The translations under genes and the position numbers were made by a program. DNA of 13,454 nucleotides, from assembly GCA_963169175.1 (NCBI GenBank), contig CAUJFK010000311.1, positions 1 to 13,454 of the forward strand, given 5' to 3'. Below, in pieces: positions 5,509 through 12,730 of the stretch. The notes beneath the pieces are model-generated. The model ran no database searches, had not been told where the DNA came from, and saw only the letters and a list, made by a program, of their open reading frames with translations. The first letter of the stretch is position 1; every line of letters starts with the position of its first letter. Origin of the DNA: Acidobacteriota bacterium (GTDB lineage: Bacteria; Acidobacteriota; Blastocatellia; Pyrinomonadales; Pyrinomonadaceae).

Positions 5509-7131
5509 ATGTCACTGGGAACCGACTTTGTGGTTATCGGCAGCGGTGTCGCGGGGTTGCGAGCGTCTATTGCATTGGCTGCATCGGGGGCAAATGTCAC
5601 TGTCTTGACCAAGGACAAGGCGAGCGAATCGAACACGGAATATGCCCAGGGCGGCGTTGCTGTGGTGCTATCGGATGACGATAACGACGAACTGCACGAA
5701 GAGGACACGCTGGTCGCCGGTGCCGGCCTATGCGACCCCGAGGCCGTTGAAACACTGGTTACAGACGGCACCAAATACATCAAAGAGCTGATAGATTGGG
5801 GCATCGAATTCGACCGTGAGGGCGGCAAGCTTTCGTTTACGCAAGAGGCGGCCCATTCTCGCCGGAGAATTTTGCATGCCCATGGCGATTCGACCGGAAA
5901 GGAGATCGTCCGGTCACTGATCGCTCGCGCGGGCCGCGAAAAGCGCATCAATCTCCTGCCGTTTGCAAATACCGAGAGTTTGATAGTCGAAGGCGGACGA
6001 TGCACAGGCGTGCAATTTCTCGATCCGATCCTGCGTGCCCCGCGCTCGATTCGGGCAAAGGCTGTCATCCTGTGTACGGGCGGGGCGGGCCAGCTTTACC
6101 AACATACGACAAACCCATCGGTCGCGACCGGTGACGGAATGGCGATGGCATATTTCGCCGGAGCGGAGATGGCGGACATGGAGTTTGTCCAATTTCACCC
6201 AACAGCCCTTAGCCTTGAAGGAGCGCCCAGATTCCTCCTCTCCGAAGCGATGCGCGGCGAAGGCGGCGTTCTGCGAAACGTCAAGGGCGAACGGTTCATG
6301 GGCGGGTACGACGAACGGCTTGAGATGGCCCCGCGCGATATTGTTTCGCGGTCGATAGTGGCCGAAATGCGGCGGACCGGGTCGAGAAATGTCTTTCTCG
6401 ACATGACCGCGATCAACGGAGAATTTCTCAAAGAACGCTTTCCAAAGATCTACGAAACCTGCAAGTTCTACGGGCTTGATATAACGGCGGATCTGCTTCC
6501 GGTCTCGCCCGCCTCGCATTATTGCATGGGCGGCGTCCGGACCGACCTGCACGGCCGTTCAACGTTGCCAGGGCTTTACGCCGCGGGCGAGGTCAGCTGC
6601 ACCGGCGTACACGGAGCAAACCGTCTGGCGTCAAATTCCCTGCTCGAAGGCCTCGTTTTTGGAGCACGTGCCGGTGAGGCCGCGGTCGCGGACGAGTCCG
6701 GCCCGGGTCGCGCGATCGCCGTGTCGGACGCCGGAAAGGTTGCGCGTCCTGATGAGATCACAACCCGCTCGACCGGCGGCAGCGAGATCTCGACGGCTGT
6801 TCGTAAACGCGTAAAGCGGGTAATGTGGGAACGCGTCGGCATTTTGCGCGACGGCGAGTCGCTCAGAAGGGCGATCACGGAATTCGATCACATTGCGTCG
6901 GCGAATTTGAGCACATCGTCGCGAAAGTTCGTCACCCTTGCAACGCTGGTCGCGAAGGCCGCCCTCTGGCGTGAAGAATCACGCGGTGCTCATTTTAGAA
7001 CGGACTTTCCAGAACCCATCGAAGCCTGGCGCGTACATTCCGTGCAAAAACTTGGCGGATCGATCTTCCGGGCGGGCCGTATCGACCCCAATTCAGTATC
7101 AGCGACCTCCAATGCAGAAGCCCGCGCTTGA
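5509..7131 (+). CDS. nadB: L-aspartate oxidase
   Basis: FAD enzyme that oxidises L-aspartate to iminoaspartate, the first step of quinolinate and NAD synthesis; it normally acts with NadA, which is not in the window. The 540-residue length is typical. Seen: the dinucleotide motif GSGVAGLRAS (11-20), SNTEYAQGGVAVVL (41-54), HSRRRILHAHGDSTGKEI, the catalytic His230 in QFHPTAL, Arg276 in APRDIVSRSI, His337 in HYCMGGV, Arg372 in GVHGANRLASNSLLEG, and a C-terminal helical domain with SRGAHFRTDFPE. These residues and the EAMRGEGG loop separate it from succinate dehydrogenase flavoproteins. There is no Shine-Dalgarno site before the ATG, but TACATT lies 7 nt upstream (5496-5501), a pattern of leaderless mRNA. 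The 51-bp gap from the SRPBCC gene shows no terminator. Confidence 0.95.
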   Translation: MSLGTDFVVIGSGVAGLRASIALAASGANVTVLTKDKASESNTEYAQGGVAVVLSDDDNDELHEEDTLVAGAGLCDPEAVETLVTDGTKYIKELIDWGIEFDREGGKLSFTQEAAHSRRRILHAHGDSTGKEIVRSLIARAGREKRINLLPFANTESLIVEGGRCTGVQFLDPILRAPRSIRAKAVILCTGGAGQLYQHTTNPSVATGDGMAMAYFAGAEMADMEFVQFHPTALSLEGAPRFLLSEAMRGEGGVLRNVKGERFMGGYDERLEMAPRDIVSRSIVAEMRRTGSRNVFLDMTAINGEFLKERFPKIYETCKFYGLDITADLLPVSPASHYCMGGVRTDLHGRSTLPGLYAAGEVSCTGVHGANRLASNSLLEGLVFGARAGEAAVADESGPGRAIAVSDAGKVARPDEITTRSTGGSEISTAVRKRVKRVMWERVGILRDGESLRRAITEFDHIASANLSTSSRKFVTLATLVAKAALWREESRGAHFRTDFPEPIEAWRVHSVQKLGGSIFRAGRIDPNSVSATSNAEARA

Positions 7132-7180
7132 GCAAGGCCGTAATACTCAACATCCTCATCGCGCCCTCGCTCACGCGGCT

Positions 7181-7452
7181 GTGTCAAAACTGTCTTAAAC
7201 TGCGGAGCAGTGGCGGAATGTAGCCACGGGTGGAGCAACGCGGAACCCGTGGTTTGTAGGAAAACGAGGCTCTAACCCACGTAGTGGGCGACAGAGGGGA
7301 ATGTTATATCTATTGTTGTCAATAATTTAGCGAAACTCTGCCGCCCGTTGCACGGGCTTTGAGATTTAGGCTCGACCTAACCCCACGTTTCGCTTCGCTT
7401 CACGTGGGCTACAAATATGCCGCTGCTCCGCAGCTTTTTTAGGGTTTGACAC
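7181..7452. repeat. 272-bp composite palindromic element (MITE/REP-like)
   Basis: This fills most of the 434-bp gap between nadB and the acyl-CoA ligase and contains no credible gene. The ends are inverted repeats of 34 nt (7181-7214 against 7419-7452, 25 of 34 matching), anchored by GTGTCAAA/TTTGACAC at the tips and a perfect 11-bp CTGCGGAGCAG/CTGCTCCGCAG. Inside are hairpins placed roughly symmetrically: CCACGGGT/ACCCGTGG (7224-7252), CTCT..CCCAC/GTGGG..AGAG (7270-7296), GCCCGT/ACGGGC (7336-7363), TTAGG/CCTAA (7366-7380), and CCCACGT/ACGTGGG (7382-7408). The second and third are inverted, diverged copies of one unit. TGTAG before the first hairpin is matched by CTACA after the last. No transposase and no clear target-site duplication are seen; if mobile, it is non-autonomous. 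Confidence 0.75.
7422..7440 (+). terminator. Possible terminator inside the palindromic element
   Basis: GCTGC-TCC-GCAGC followed immediately by six T residues. The 5-bp stem is short but all G/C. It could end transcription arriving from nadB. The same bases form the right arm of the element's terminal inverted repeat, so the hairpin competes with long-range pairing. Confidence 0.35.
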
Positions 7453-7499
7453 TGCCTCTAACGTGCGGGTATAAGCAAAACTGATCGCCTCCGCGGATT

Positions 7500-7528
7500 C
7501 TGAAAAGATGATCTGGTTGGGTTATACT
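7500..7528 (+). promoter_or_regulatory. Putative promoter of the acyl-CoA ligase gene
   Basis: -35 CTGAAA (7500-7505), 17-nt spacer, -10 TATACT (7523-7528, five of six). Start near 7535 gives a leader of about 30 nt with a weak AAGAGA purine stretch before the ATG at 7566. It lies in the stretch between the palindromic element and the gene, which otherwise shows nothing. Confidence 0.5.
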
Positions 7529-7565
7529 TTCGGCAAATTTTCCTGAAACGGGCTAAGAGAACTTT

Positions 7566-9164
7566 ATGTCATTGAATGCTACAACCCTAAACCTGGCATC
7601 GATCGTCACGCACAATGCGAAACTCACCCCGGACAGAGAAGCCATCGTCTGGAAAGACGTCAGGATGACCTATGGCCAGCTTGACGCGATGATAAACAAG
7701 GTCGCTAATGCCTTGGTCGAAATGGGCATTGGACACGGCGACAAGGTCGCGCTGGATTGCCCAAACCTGCCATATTTTCCTATCGTGTATTACGCGATAA
7801 TGAAGGCCGGGGCGGTCGTCGTTCCGATCTGCGTCCTGTTTACGCCACACGAGATCGAATTCCAGCTTCGTGATTCTGAAGCAAAGGCCGTTTTTGTGTT
7901 TGAAGGAACGCCTGAGATGCCAATGGGGCGCTCATGCAAAGAGGCGTTCGATAGTGTAGATTCATGCGAGCACCTCATTGTGCTGCCGCTCGAGTTGGCG
8001 GCGGCATCGCCATTTCCAGAACACAAAACACTTTCTCAACTGATCGCTATGCGGTCTGCCAAGTTTGAAACATATCCGACGGCACCCGACGATACGTGCG
8101 CCATCCTTTACACATCCGGCACGACCGGGCGGCCGAAAGGGGCCGAACTAACCCACCTGAACATCTATTCGAACGCGACGACCACATATCTTACGCATCT
8201 TCCGATGATAGATTTCACGGATGGCGAACAAAAGACCGTACTGATAACGCTTCCGTTGTTTCACACGACCGGGCAGACGGTCCAGATGAACACACACATC
8301 TATGGAGGCAGCCGCATTGTACTGCTTCCGCGATTTGAGCCGCAGGCAACGCTCGATGCGATGGTGGAAGAAAGGGTCAACTTTTGGGTCGGCGTGCCCA
8401 CGATGTATTGGGCCATTCTCAAATTTGTGGACGAAACCGGCTACGACATCAGCAAGGTCAGAGAGAATATGAAAGTCTGCACCTCGGGCGGTGCGCCAAT
8501 GCCTGTCGAGGTTATGAAGGCGTTCGAAGAAAAATTCGGTGTAAAGGTCCGCGAAGGTTACGGGCTGTCGGAAACTTCACCGCTCGCGACCTTCAATCAC
8601 TTTGAGAAGCCGTCCAAACCCGGGACCGTCGGCCAGGCGATCTTTGGCGTTGAGGTCAGGTGTTTTGACGAAAATGACGCAGAGGTCCCGCACGGTGAGC
8701 GCGGCGAGATTGTGATACGCGGCACCAATGTGATGAAAGGCTACTACAAACGGCCCGACGCGACCGCCGAAGCATTTCGCGGTGGCTGGTTTCATACGGG
8801 CGATATTGGGATAATAGACGAAGACGGATATCTTGCGATCGTCGATAGAAAAAAGGATATGATCCTCCGCGGCGGCTATAACGTCTATCCGCGCGAGCTG
8901 GAAGAAATGATCATTACGCATCCGGCAGTTTCGCTCGTCGCCGTCATCGGTGTGCCGGACGACAGAATGGGCGAAGAGGTAAAGGCATATCTTGTTCTCA
9001 AGGAAGGTGCTCAGTTGTCCGACGCGGCATTTATTGAATGGTGCAAGGGAAAGTTCGCGGCGAATAAATATCCGAGGTATGTCGAGTTTCGCGATTCACT
9101 GCCGATCGGCAACACCGGAAAGATATCGAAGCTCGCATTGCGCGAGGAAATGGAGAAGCATTAG
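7566..9164 (+). CDS. AMP-forming acyl-CoA ligase (long-chain fatty-acid CoA ligase type)
   Basis: A 532-residue member of the ANL superfamily. It activates a carboxylic acid as an acyl-AMP and transfers it to coenzyme A. Motifs in order: the P-loop YTSGTTGRPKG (182-192), the acid-pocket region around LPLFHTTGQ, SGGAPMPVEV, the adenine motif REGYGLSETSP, GWFHTGDIG, the hinge DRKKDMILRGGYNVYPRELEE, and the C-terminal NTGKISK with catalytic Lys519. The overall pattern is closest to long-chain-fatty-acid ligases (FadD/LcfB-like), but chain-length preference cannot be read from the sequence, and related aryl or dicarboxylate ligases share these motifs. It appears to be a single-gene unit: promoter-like boxes upstream and a 197-bp gap downstream. 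No beta-oxidation genes are adjacent. Confidence 0.9.
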   Translation: MSLNATTLNLASIVTHNAKLTPDREAIVWKDVRMTYGQLDAMINKVANALVEMGIGHGDKVALDCPNLPYFPIVYYAIMKAGAVVVPICVLFTPHEIEFQLRDSEAKAVFVFEGTPEMPMGRSCKEAFDSVDSCEHLIVLPLELAAASPFPEHKTLSQLIAMRSAKFETYPTAPDDTCAILYTSGTTGRPKGAELTHLNIYSNATTTYLTHLPMIDFTDGEQKTVLITLPLFHTTGQTVQMNTHIYGGSRIVLLPRFEPQATLDAMVEERVNFWVGVPTMYWAILKFVDETGYDISKVRENMKVCTSGGAPMPVEVMKAFEEKFGVKVREGYGLSETSPLATFNHFEKPSKPGTVGQAIFGVEVRCFDENDAEVPHGERGEIVIRGTNVMKGYYKRPDATAEAFRGGWFHTGDIGIIDEDGYLAIVDRKKDMILRGGYNVYPRELEEMIITHPAVSLVAVIGVPDDRMGEEVKAYLVLKEGAQLSDAAFIEWCKGKFAANKYPRYVEFRDSLPIGNTGKISKLALREEMEKH

Positions 9165-9220
9165 TGGCCTGTAACGGAGAATATGCAGGTAGTTGCCGTG
9201 CGATATTTCTACTTTGCGAA

Positions 9221-9274
9221 CTCTGTGTTAGCGGTTTTTTAACACAAAGGGTACCAAGTTGAAGACACAAAGGG
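9221..9274. repeat. Small intergenic repeat with ACACAAAGGG copies
   Basis: CTCTGTGTTA (9221-9230) and TAACACAAAG (9240-9249) form an inverted repeat with 9 of 10 matches, and ACACAAAGGG occurs twice in direct orientation (9242-9251 and 9265-9274, 23 bp apart). It resembles the widespread intergenic ACACAAAGG-type short repeats of many environmental bacteria, as far as I recall. It lies between the ligase and cytochrome genes. Confidence 0.5.
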
Positions 9275-9361
9275 CACAAAAGTACTTGCGATCCAAGTGT
9301 GACTGACCACGATTCATTTGGCTTCTGCCGAATTTTAATTGAAGCGTTTGCGTTGTTGTAA

Positions 9362-9709
9362 ATGTTAAGAGTTAAGCTATTGGCCGTATTCATCATCGCG
9401 GGGTTTGCCGTTTGGGGCTGTTCGAAAAAGAAAGAGTTCGTGATCGCCGAAAGCAAATCGTATGAGGCATCAATTTTTCGTCAGAACTGTGCCGTCTGCC
9501 ATGGCCTTGAGGCCGAGGGGCGAACGCTGTCTGACGGGACCGTGATACCGAACCTGCGGAAAGGCGATTTTAAGTACAAAACGGACGACCAGATCTATCA
9601 GCACATCGCCGACGGCGGCAACGGCATGGTCCCATTCCGTAATCAATTGAGCGAACGCGAACTGCGAATGATGGTCGATTTCGTCCGGCGCGACCTGCGC
9701 AGGCAGTAG
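9362..9709 (+). CDS. Membrane-anchored c-type cytochrome
   Basis: A 115-residue monoheme cytochrome c (class I fold). The N-terminus is a hydrophobic signal segment ending in VWGC, with Cys20 a probable lipidation site, followed by a basic KKK; Trp at -2 of the lipobox is unusual, so an uncleaved anchor is the alternative. The heme-attachment motif is CAVCH (43-47), and Met89 in GNGMVPF is the probable sixth ligand. A C-terminal helix (ERELRMMVDFVRRDLR) completes the fold. It would act as an extracytoplasmic electron carrier; no oxidase or partner dehydrogenase is in view. The GLEAEGRTLSDGTVIPNL insertion after the heme motif resembles cytochromes of the CBB3/cytochrome_C_6 type. Start ATG at 9362, with no clear Shine-Dalgarno site. 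Confidence 0.87.
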   Translation: MLRVKLLAVFIIAGFAVWGCSKKKEFVIAESKSYEASIFRQNCAVCHGLEAEGRTLSDGTVIPNLRKGDFKYKTDDQIYQHIADGGNGMVPFRNQLSERELRMMVDFVRRDLRRQ

Positions 9710-9726
9710 GTCGGAACTGTGCGCTT

Positions 9727-10641
9727 ATGAAGGTCCTCATTACAGGTGCAAGCGGGCTGATCGGCAAGGCCCTCGAGCGGTCCTTTAAGGAAAAGGGCCG
9801 GAAAATGCTGCTTGCTTCGCGGAGTGCGGCGAAGGATGACAAGCATATCCAATGGAGCGCCGATACCGGTTTTGCTGACGACGACCTGCCGCGGCTTGAA
9901 GGTTTCGATGCCTTCATTCATCTTGCGGGCGAATCGATAAGTGCTCCGCTCCGATGGAGTGACGAAAAGAAAAAGGCCATTCGCGACAGTCGCGTGTTTG
10001 GAACGCGTACGATGATAGAGACGTTTGCCCGGCTTGAGCAGAAGCCTAAGGTTTTCATCTCCGGTTCCGCCATCGGCTTTTACGGCGACCGCGGCGATGA
10101 TGTCATGACCGAAGCCAGTCCGGCGGGCGATACTTTTCTTGCCGAGGTTTGCAAGGAATGGGAGGCCGAATCGCGACGTGCCGAGGACATGGGCATCCGC
10201 ACCGTTCTGCCGCGCACAGGAATAGTACTTTCCAAAGATGGCGGAGCGCTGGCAGCAATGCTGACACCTTTTAAGCTAGGCGTCGGCGGCGTAATAGGCA
10301 GCGGCAAACAGTGGATGAGCTGGATCTCGCTGGACGATGTCGTCGGAATTTTTAACTTCGTCCTCGAGAACGACAACATTCGCGGAGCGATCAATGTCGT
10401 CGCTCCAAATCCCGTGACGAACGAAGAGTTCACAAAAACGCTTGGCTCGGTCCTATACCGCCCCACGTTCCTTCCGCTTCCTGAGTTTGCGGTCAACCTG
10501 ATCTTCGGCGAAATGGGCGACGCGTTGCTGATCGACTCAACCCATGTAGTGCCCAAACGATCGATAGACGCCGGCTATCAATTTAAGTTCACTCACTTGA
10601 AGCAGGCACTTGAAAGCGCATTGACGGAGCCGAAGGGTTAA
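9727..10641 (+). CDS. TIGR01777-family NAD(P)-dependent epimerase (SDR39U1/YfcH-like)
   Basis: A 304-residue atypical/extended short-chain dehydrogenase. The Rossmann motif TGASGLIG (6-13) opens the protein; IHLAGESIS (64-72), ISGSAIGFYG (111-120), GDTFLAEVCKEWE and RTGIVLSKDGGAL follow, and the C-terminal DUF1731 segment runs from about residue 245 (RPTFLPLPEFAVNLIFGEMG to the end). These are hallmarks of the TIGR01777 family (E. coli YfcH, human SDR39U1), whose physiological substrate is not established. The usual YxxxK is replaced by the GFYG region, as in the family. It begins 17 nt after the cytochrome stop, so cotranscription is likely, although a functional link is unclear. It converges with the minus-strand gene ending at 10668, with no obvious terminator between. 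Confidence 0.9.
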   Translation: MKVLITGASGLIGKALERSFKEKGRKMLLASRSAAKDDKHIQWSADTGFADDDLPRLEGFDAFIHLAGESISAPLRWSDEKKKAIRDSRVFGTRTMIETFARLEQKPKVFISGSAIGFYGDRGDDVMTEASPAGDTFLAEVCKEWEAESRRAEDMGIRTVLPRTGIVLSKDGGALAAMLTPFKLGVGGVIGSGKQWMSWISLDDVVGIFNFVLENDNIRGAINVVAPNPVTNEEFTKTLGSVLYRPTFLPLPEFAVNLIFGEMGDALLIDSTHVVPKRSIDAGYQFKFTHLKQALESALTEPKG

Positions 10642-10667
10642 TCATCCGGCCTTACCATTAGATCCTG

Positions 10668-11648
10668 CTAGATAGCCGCATGAACGAAAACGAGACACGA
10701 ATCGCCGCCCGCAACCTTTGCATCCATATCACGTTTTCGCGTCTGTATGCACGCATTGCTGCCCTGATTGCCATCGATCGTACCGAGCATCCCACTGATC
10801 GGGGGCATTTGATCATGGACGAGGCAGACATGTTTCCAGTCGTTCGAAGTGCTCTTTCGATAGAGAACAATATCCCCGCGTTCGAGCCTTGAGCCATTGT
10901 AACCAAAATCGCGATAATCCTGCTTTTTGAACTTTCCCGTGCTCGAGTCCTTGACGACTCCCATCGGATCGTAACCTGAGTAACGAAGTAATTGCACTGG
11001 CGTGGTATCCAACATTGCGTAGCTGATCGCACGTTGCGGTGACCACAGTACGGAGTTTTTGGGCCCGAACGGATTCGACACGGATTTGATGGAACACGCC
11101 TGCTCCCAGCACCAATAGGCGAAGGCTCCGCACCAGTCGTAATTGGCGGCAATGTTATAAACGCCGAACCCGTTCGATTGCGATGCGATAGCGCTGTTCA
11201 TCTGGTCCTCAGCAATACGAATGACCGCATCGCGAAGAGAAAGTTTTTGCAGCTCGTCACGCAGGGCCGAGGTTACCTCACCCACAGATTTGCCCACTTG
11301 ACGGTTCTGTTGGTCCGAAACCACACGGATCGTAAGCGGAGCGATCCAGTCCGATCCTTGAAAATAGGCGTGCATCACTGTCGTACCGAGCGCCTTTGCC
11401 TTAACATCGACGCGTCTAAGGATCTGCTGCTTTTCCCATCCGCTTAGCGCGGAATTGCCATGAAGCCCTTTGTCGTCGCCAGTCCCGACCGTGTGATCGA
11501 GGCAATCGTCGCCCTCGAAACTTACATCGAGGCCGTCGCCCGCGACAAGCGCAAAACTCGTTCGCTTGCCGAGTCCGATTACCTGCAGATTACGCTCGGC
11601 GTCGAAACCGGCCTGGTCCCATGCGTGAGCTTTACGCACATTGCTCAT
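10668..11648 (-). CDS. Predicted cysteine peptidase/amidase with an N-terminal beta domain (uncharacterised)
   Basis: A 326-residue protein in two parts, with no signal peptide or membrane segment. Residues about 20-110 look like a beta-rich domain ending in GSDWIAPLTIRVV. Residues about 135-326 look like an NlpC/P60- or CHAP-type papain-fold domain: NYDWCGAFAYWCWEQA places the candidate catalytic Cys173 at a helix start, RGDIVLYRKSTSNDWKHVCLVHD gives the candidate His273, and TIDGNQGS gives a polar third residue (Asp292 or Asn294). Such enzymes cut peptidoglycan peptides or similar amide bonds; the substrate here is unknown. The start is ATG 11646-11648, preceded by AAGGAGGT (11653-11660), which overrules an upstream in-frame ATG at 11693. 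It lies alone, 160 bp downstream of the cyclase-family gene. Lack of a secretion signal would fit an effector, a cell-lysis enzyme or an intracellular amidase. Confidence 0.7.
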   Translation of the reverse strand: MSNVRKAHAWDQAGFDAERNLQVIGLGKRTSFALVAGDGLDVSFEGDDCLDHTVGTGDDKGLHGNSALSGWEKQQILRRVDVKAKALGTTVMHAYFQGSDWIAPLTIRVVSDQQNRQVGKSVGEVTSALRDELQKLSLRDAVIRIAEDQMNSAIASQSNGFGVYNIAANYDWCGAFAYWCWEQACSIKSVSNPFGPKNSVLWSPQRAISYAMLDTTPVQLLRYSGYDPMGVVKDSSTGKFKKQDYRDFGYNGSRLERGDIVLYRKSTSNDWKHVCLVHDQMPPISGMLGTIDGNQGSNACIQTRKRDMDAKVAGGDSCLVFVHAAI

Positions 11649-11686
11649 ATTGACCTCCTTTTGCCTTGAAAAGACAACAAAGCAAA

Positions 11687-11700
11687 CCGGCATCTGCCGG
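11687..11700 (-). promoter_or_regulatory. Small hairpin upstream of the cysteine-peptidase gene
   Basis: CCGGCA-TC-TGCCGG is a perfect 6-bp inverted repeat 38 bp upstream of the ATG at 11648. It could be a leader hairpin or a regulator site. No convincing promoter boxes are seen near it. Confidence 0.25.
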
Positions 11701-11808
11701 GTATTTCCCTAACCTTGCGGCAACAAATGAGTGACGCGAACCGCGGCCGCTTTTGCCGACATAAACGATCAGAAGCCTGGACCCGGAAAGACGTGAGGCT
11801 ACGCCGCC

Positions 11809-12606
11809 TTAAGTTGAAGCTCCGAACAGGATCGGGCGAGATGGAGCGCAGTCGGACATGAATGGGGCGATCTGGAGGTTAAGAAGATATTCTCCGTCCG
11901 GTACTTCATCGGGAACGTAGATCAGTTCGGTAATGGTCCGTTCGATCTTTGTACCAGGTCTCACTTCGAAACTTCCTTCCGCAACATTCCAGAACGTGCG
12001 GTGATTGAGAAGTTTTCCTTCGTCGAAGATACGGTCGATGGACGGCAGGTCAACGAGCAGGTGATCGACGCCGAGTTCGACGATATATTGCATTGCGTCG
12101 ATCGAGAAATAAGGCGGGATGTTCATCTCGCCATATGAGCGCGTCAGCTTGCTTTCGTCGTTTGGCAGCGTGCGGACAACGAGGGCACGCACATCGCCGT
12201 GTTCAGAGAAACTAGCCGCCGCCGCTCGCGGCCCTGACATCGCGGCGGCTTCCAGTGACTTGCGCGCTATCAGCAGGTGACCATCCGTTCCCTCCGGCAC
12301 AACAGACACGAGCCGAGCCGGTATCAACGCGTCCTGCAGGCAGTCGAGGATAGAGGTCCGTTCGTTAAGGATGTGCCCGACGCACTCTGTGTGCGTGCCG
12401 TTGCAGTGTGGGGTGAACGTATATTGCTCAAAGTTACAGCTCCCGCCGCGTCGCGTATCGCCGACGAGCGTGCCGGATTCGCACGCCCGGGCTGTGGCCG
12501 GCCCGACGCCGTAAGCATTTGGCTGCGGGCCGTCAAAGCGGAGCGGGATGGATATATCTATCGGCGGCGCGAGGTCGTATTCGCGTGAGTTCAGCGTTAT
12601 TTTCAT
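11809..12606 (-). CDS. Cyclase-family metal-dependent hydrolase, probable kynurenine formamidase
   Basis: A 265-residue protein of the cyclase superfamily (Pfam Cyclase), whose bacterial members include kynurenine formamidase, which hydrolyses N-formylkynurenine. The metal-site motif is HCNGTHTE (67-74) with a following His78 in ECVGHI; the classical HxGTHxD motif has Asp where this protein has Glu74, and from memory a Glu form with THTECVGHI also occurs in longer relatives. It is longer than KynB (about 210 residues). Support for a kynurenine role comes from the partial monooxygenase gene at the right edge, also on the minus strand. The frame extends to an ATG at 12630, but MKITLNSREYDLAPPIDISIPL at 12606 looks like the family start; neither has a Shine-Dalgarno site. 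Other cyclase-family hydrolases of unknown substrate remain possible. Confidence 0.75.
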   Translation of the reverse strand: MKITLNSREYDLAPPIDISIPLRFDGPQPNAYGVGPATARACESGTLVGDTRRGGSCNFEQYTFTPHCNGTHTECVGHILNERTSILDCLQDALIPARLVSVVPEGTDGHLLIARKSLEAAAMSGPRAAAASFSEHGDVRALVVRTLPNDESKLTRSYGEMNIPPYFSIDAMQYIVELGVDHLLVDLPSIDRIFDEGKLLNHRTFWNVAEGSFEVRPGTKIERTITELIYVPDEVPDGEYLLNLQIAPFMSDCAPSRPILFGAST

Positions 12607-12649
12607 TGGTCTGCGGTGACAGAATCGCATATCCGCGCGTGCGTTTTCA

Positions 12650-12675
12650 ATCGCGGGCCTGCAATATCGCGGGCC
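12650..12675. repeat. Tandem pair of ATCGCGGGCC in the divergent region
   Basis: ATCGCGGGCC occurs at 12650-12659 and 12666-12675, each preceded by CAAT or CAAT plus AT. The 16-bp spacing puts the copies about one and a half helix turns apart. It lies between the divergent cyclase-family and AhpD-like genes and could be a regulator site or a chance duplication. Confidence 0.3.
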
Positions 12676-12730
12676 GATGTATTAGGATAATAACTACGAT
12701 CCAACATAGGCTTGAAAAAGGAGGGTTGTC

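Noticed and set aside
5914..6552. A 212-codon open frame on the minus strand inside nadB
   Set aside because: nadB is unambiguous throughout this stretch; the opposite frame has no family features and is a by-product of high GC codon use.
7200..7433. CRISPR array reading of the repeated hairpins
   Set aside because: The repeated units are inverted relative to each other, diverged, and not separated by uniform spacers; no cas genes are near.
10080..10556. A 158-codon minus-strand frame opposite the epimerase gene
   Set aside because: The plus-strand TIGR01777 protein is full length with all motifs; the shadow frame has no domain.
11460..11669. A 69-codon plus-strand frame opposite the N-terminus of the cysteine-peptidase gene
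   Set aside because: The minus-strand gene has the strong AAGGAGGT start signal in this very region; the plus frame reads through it.
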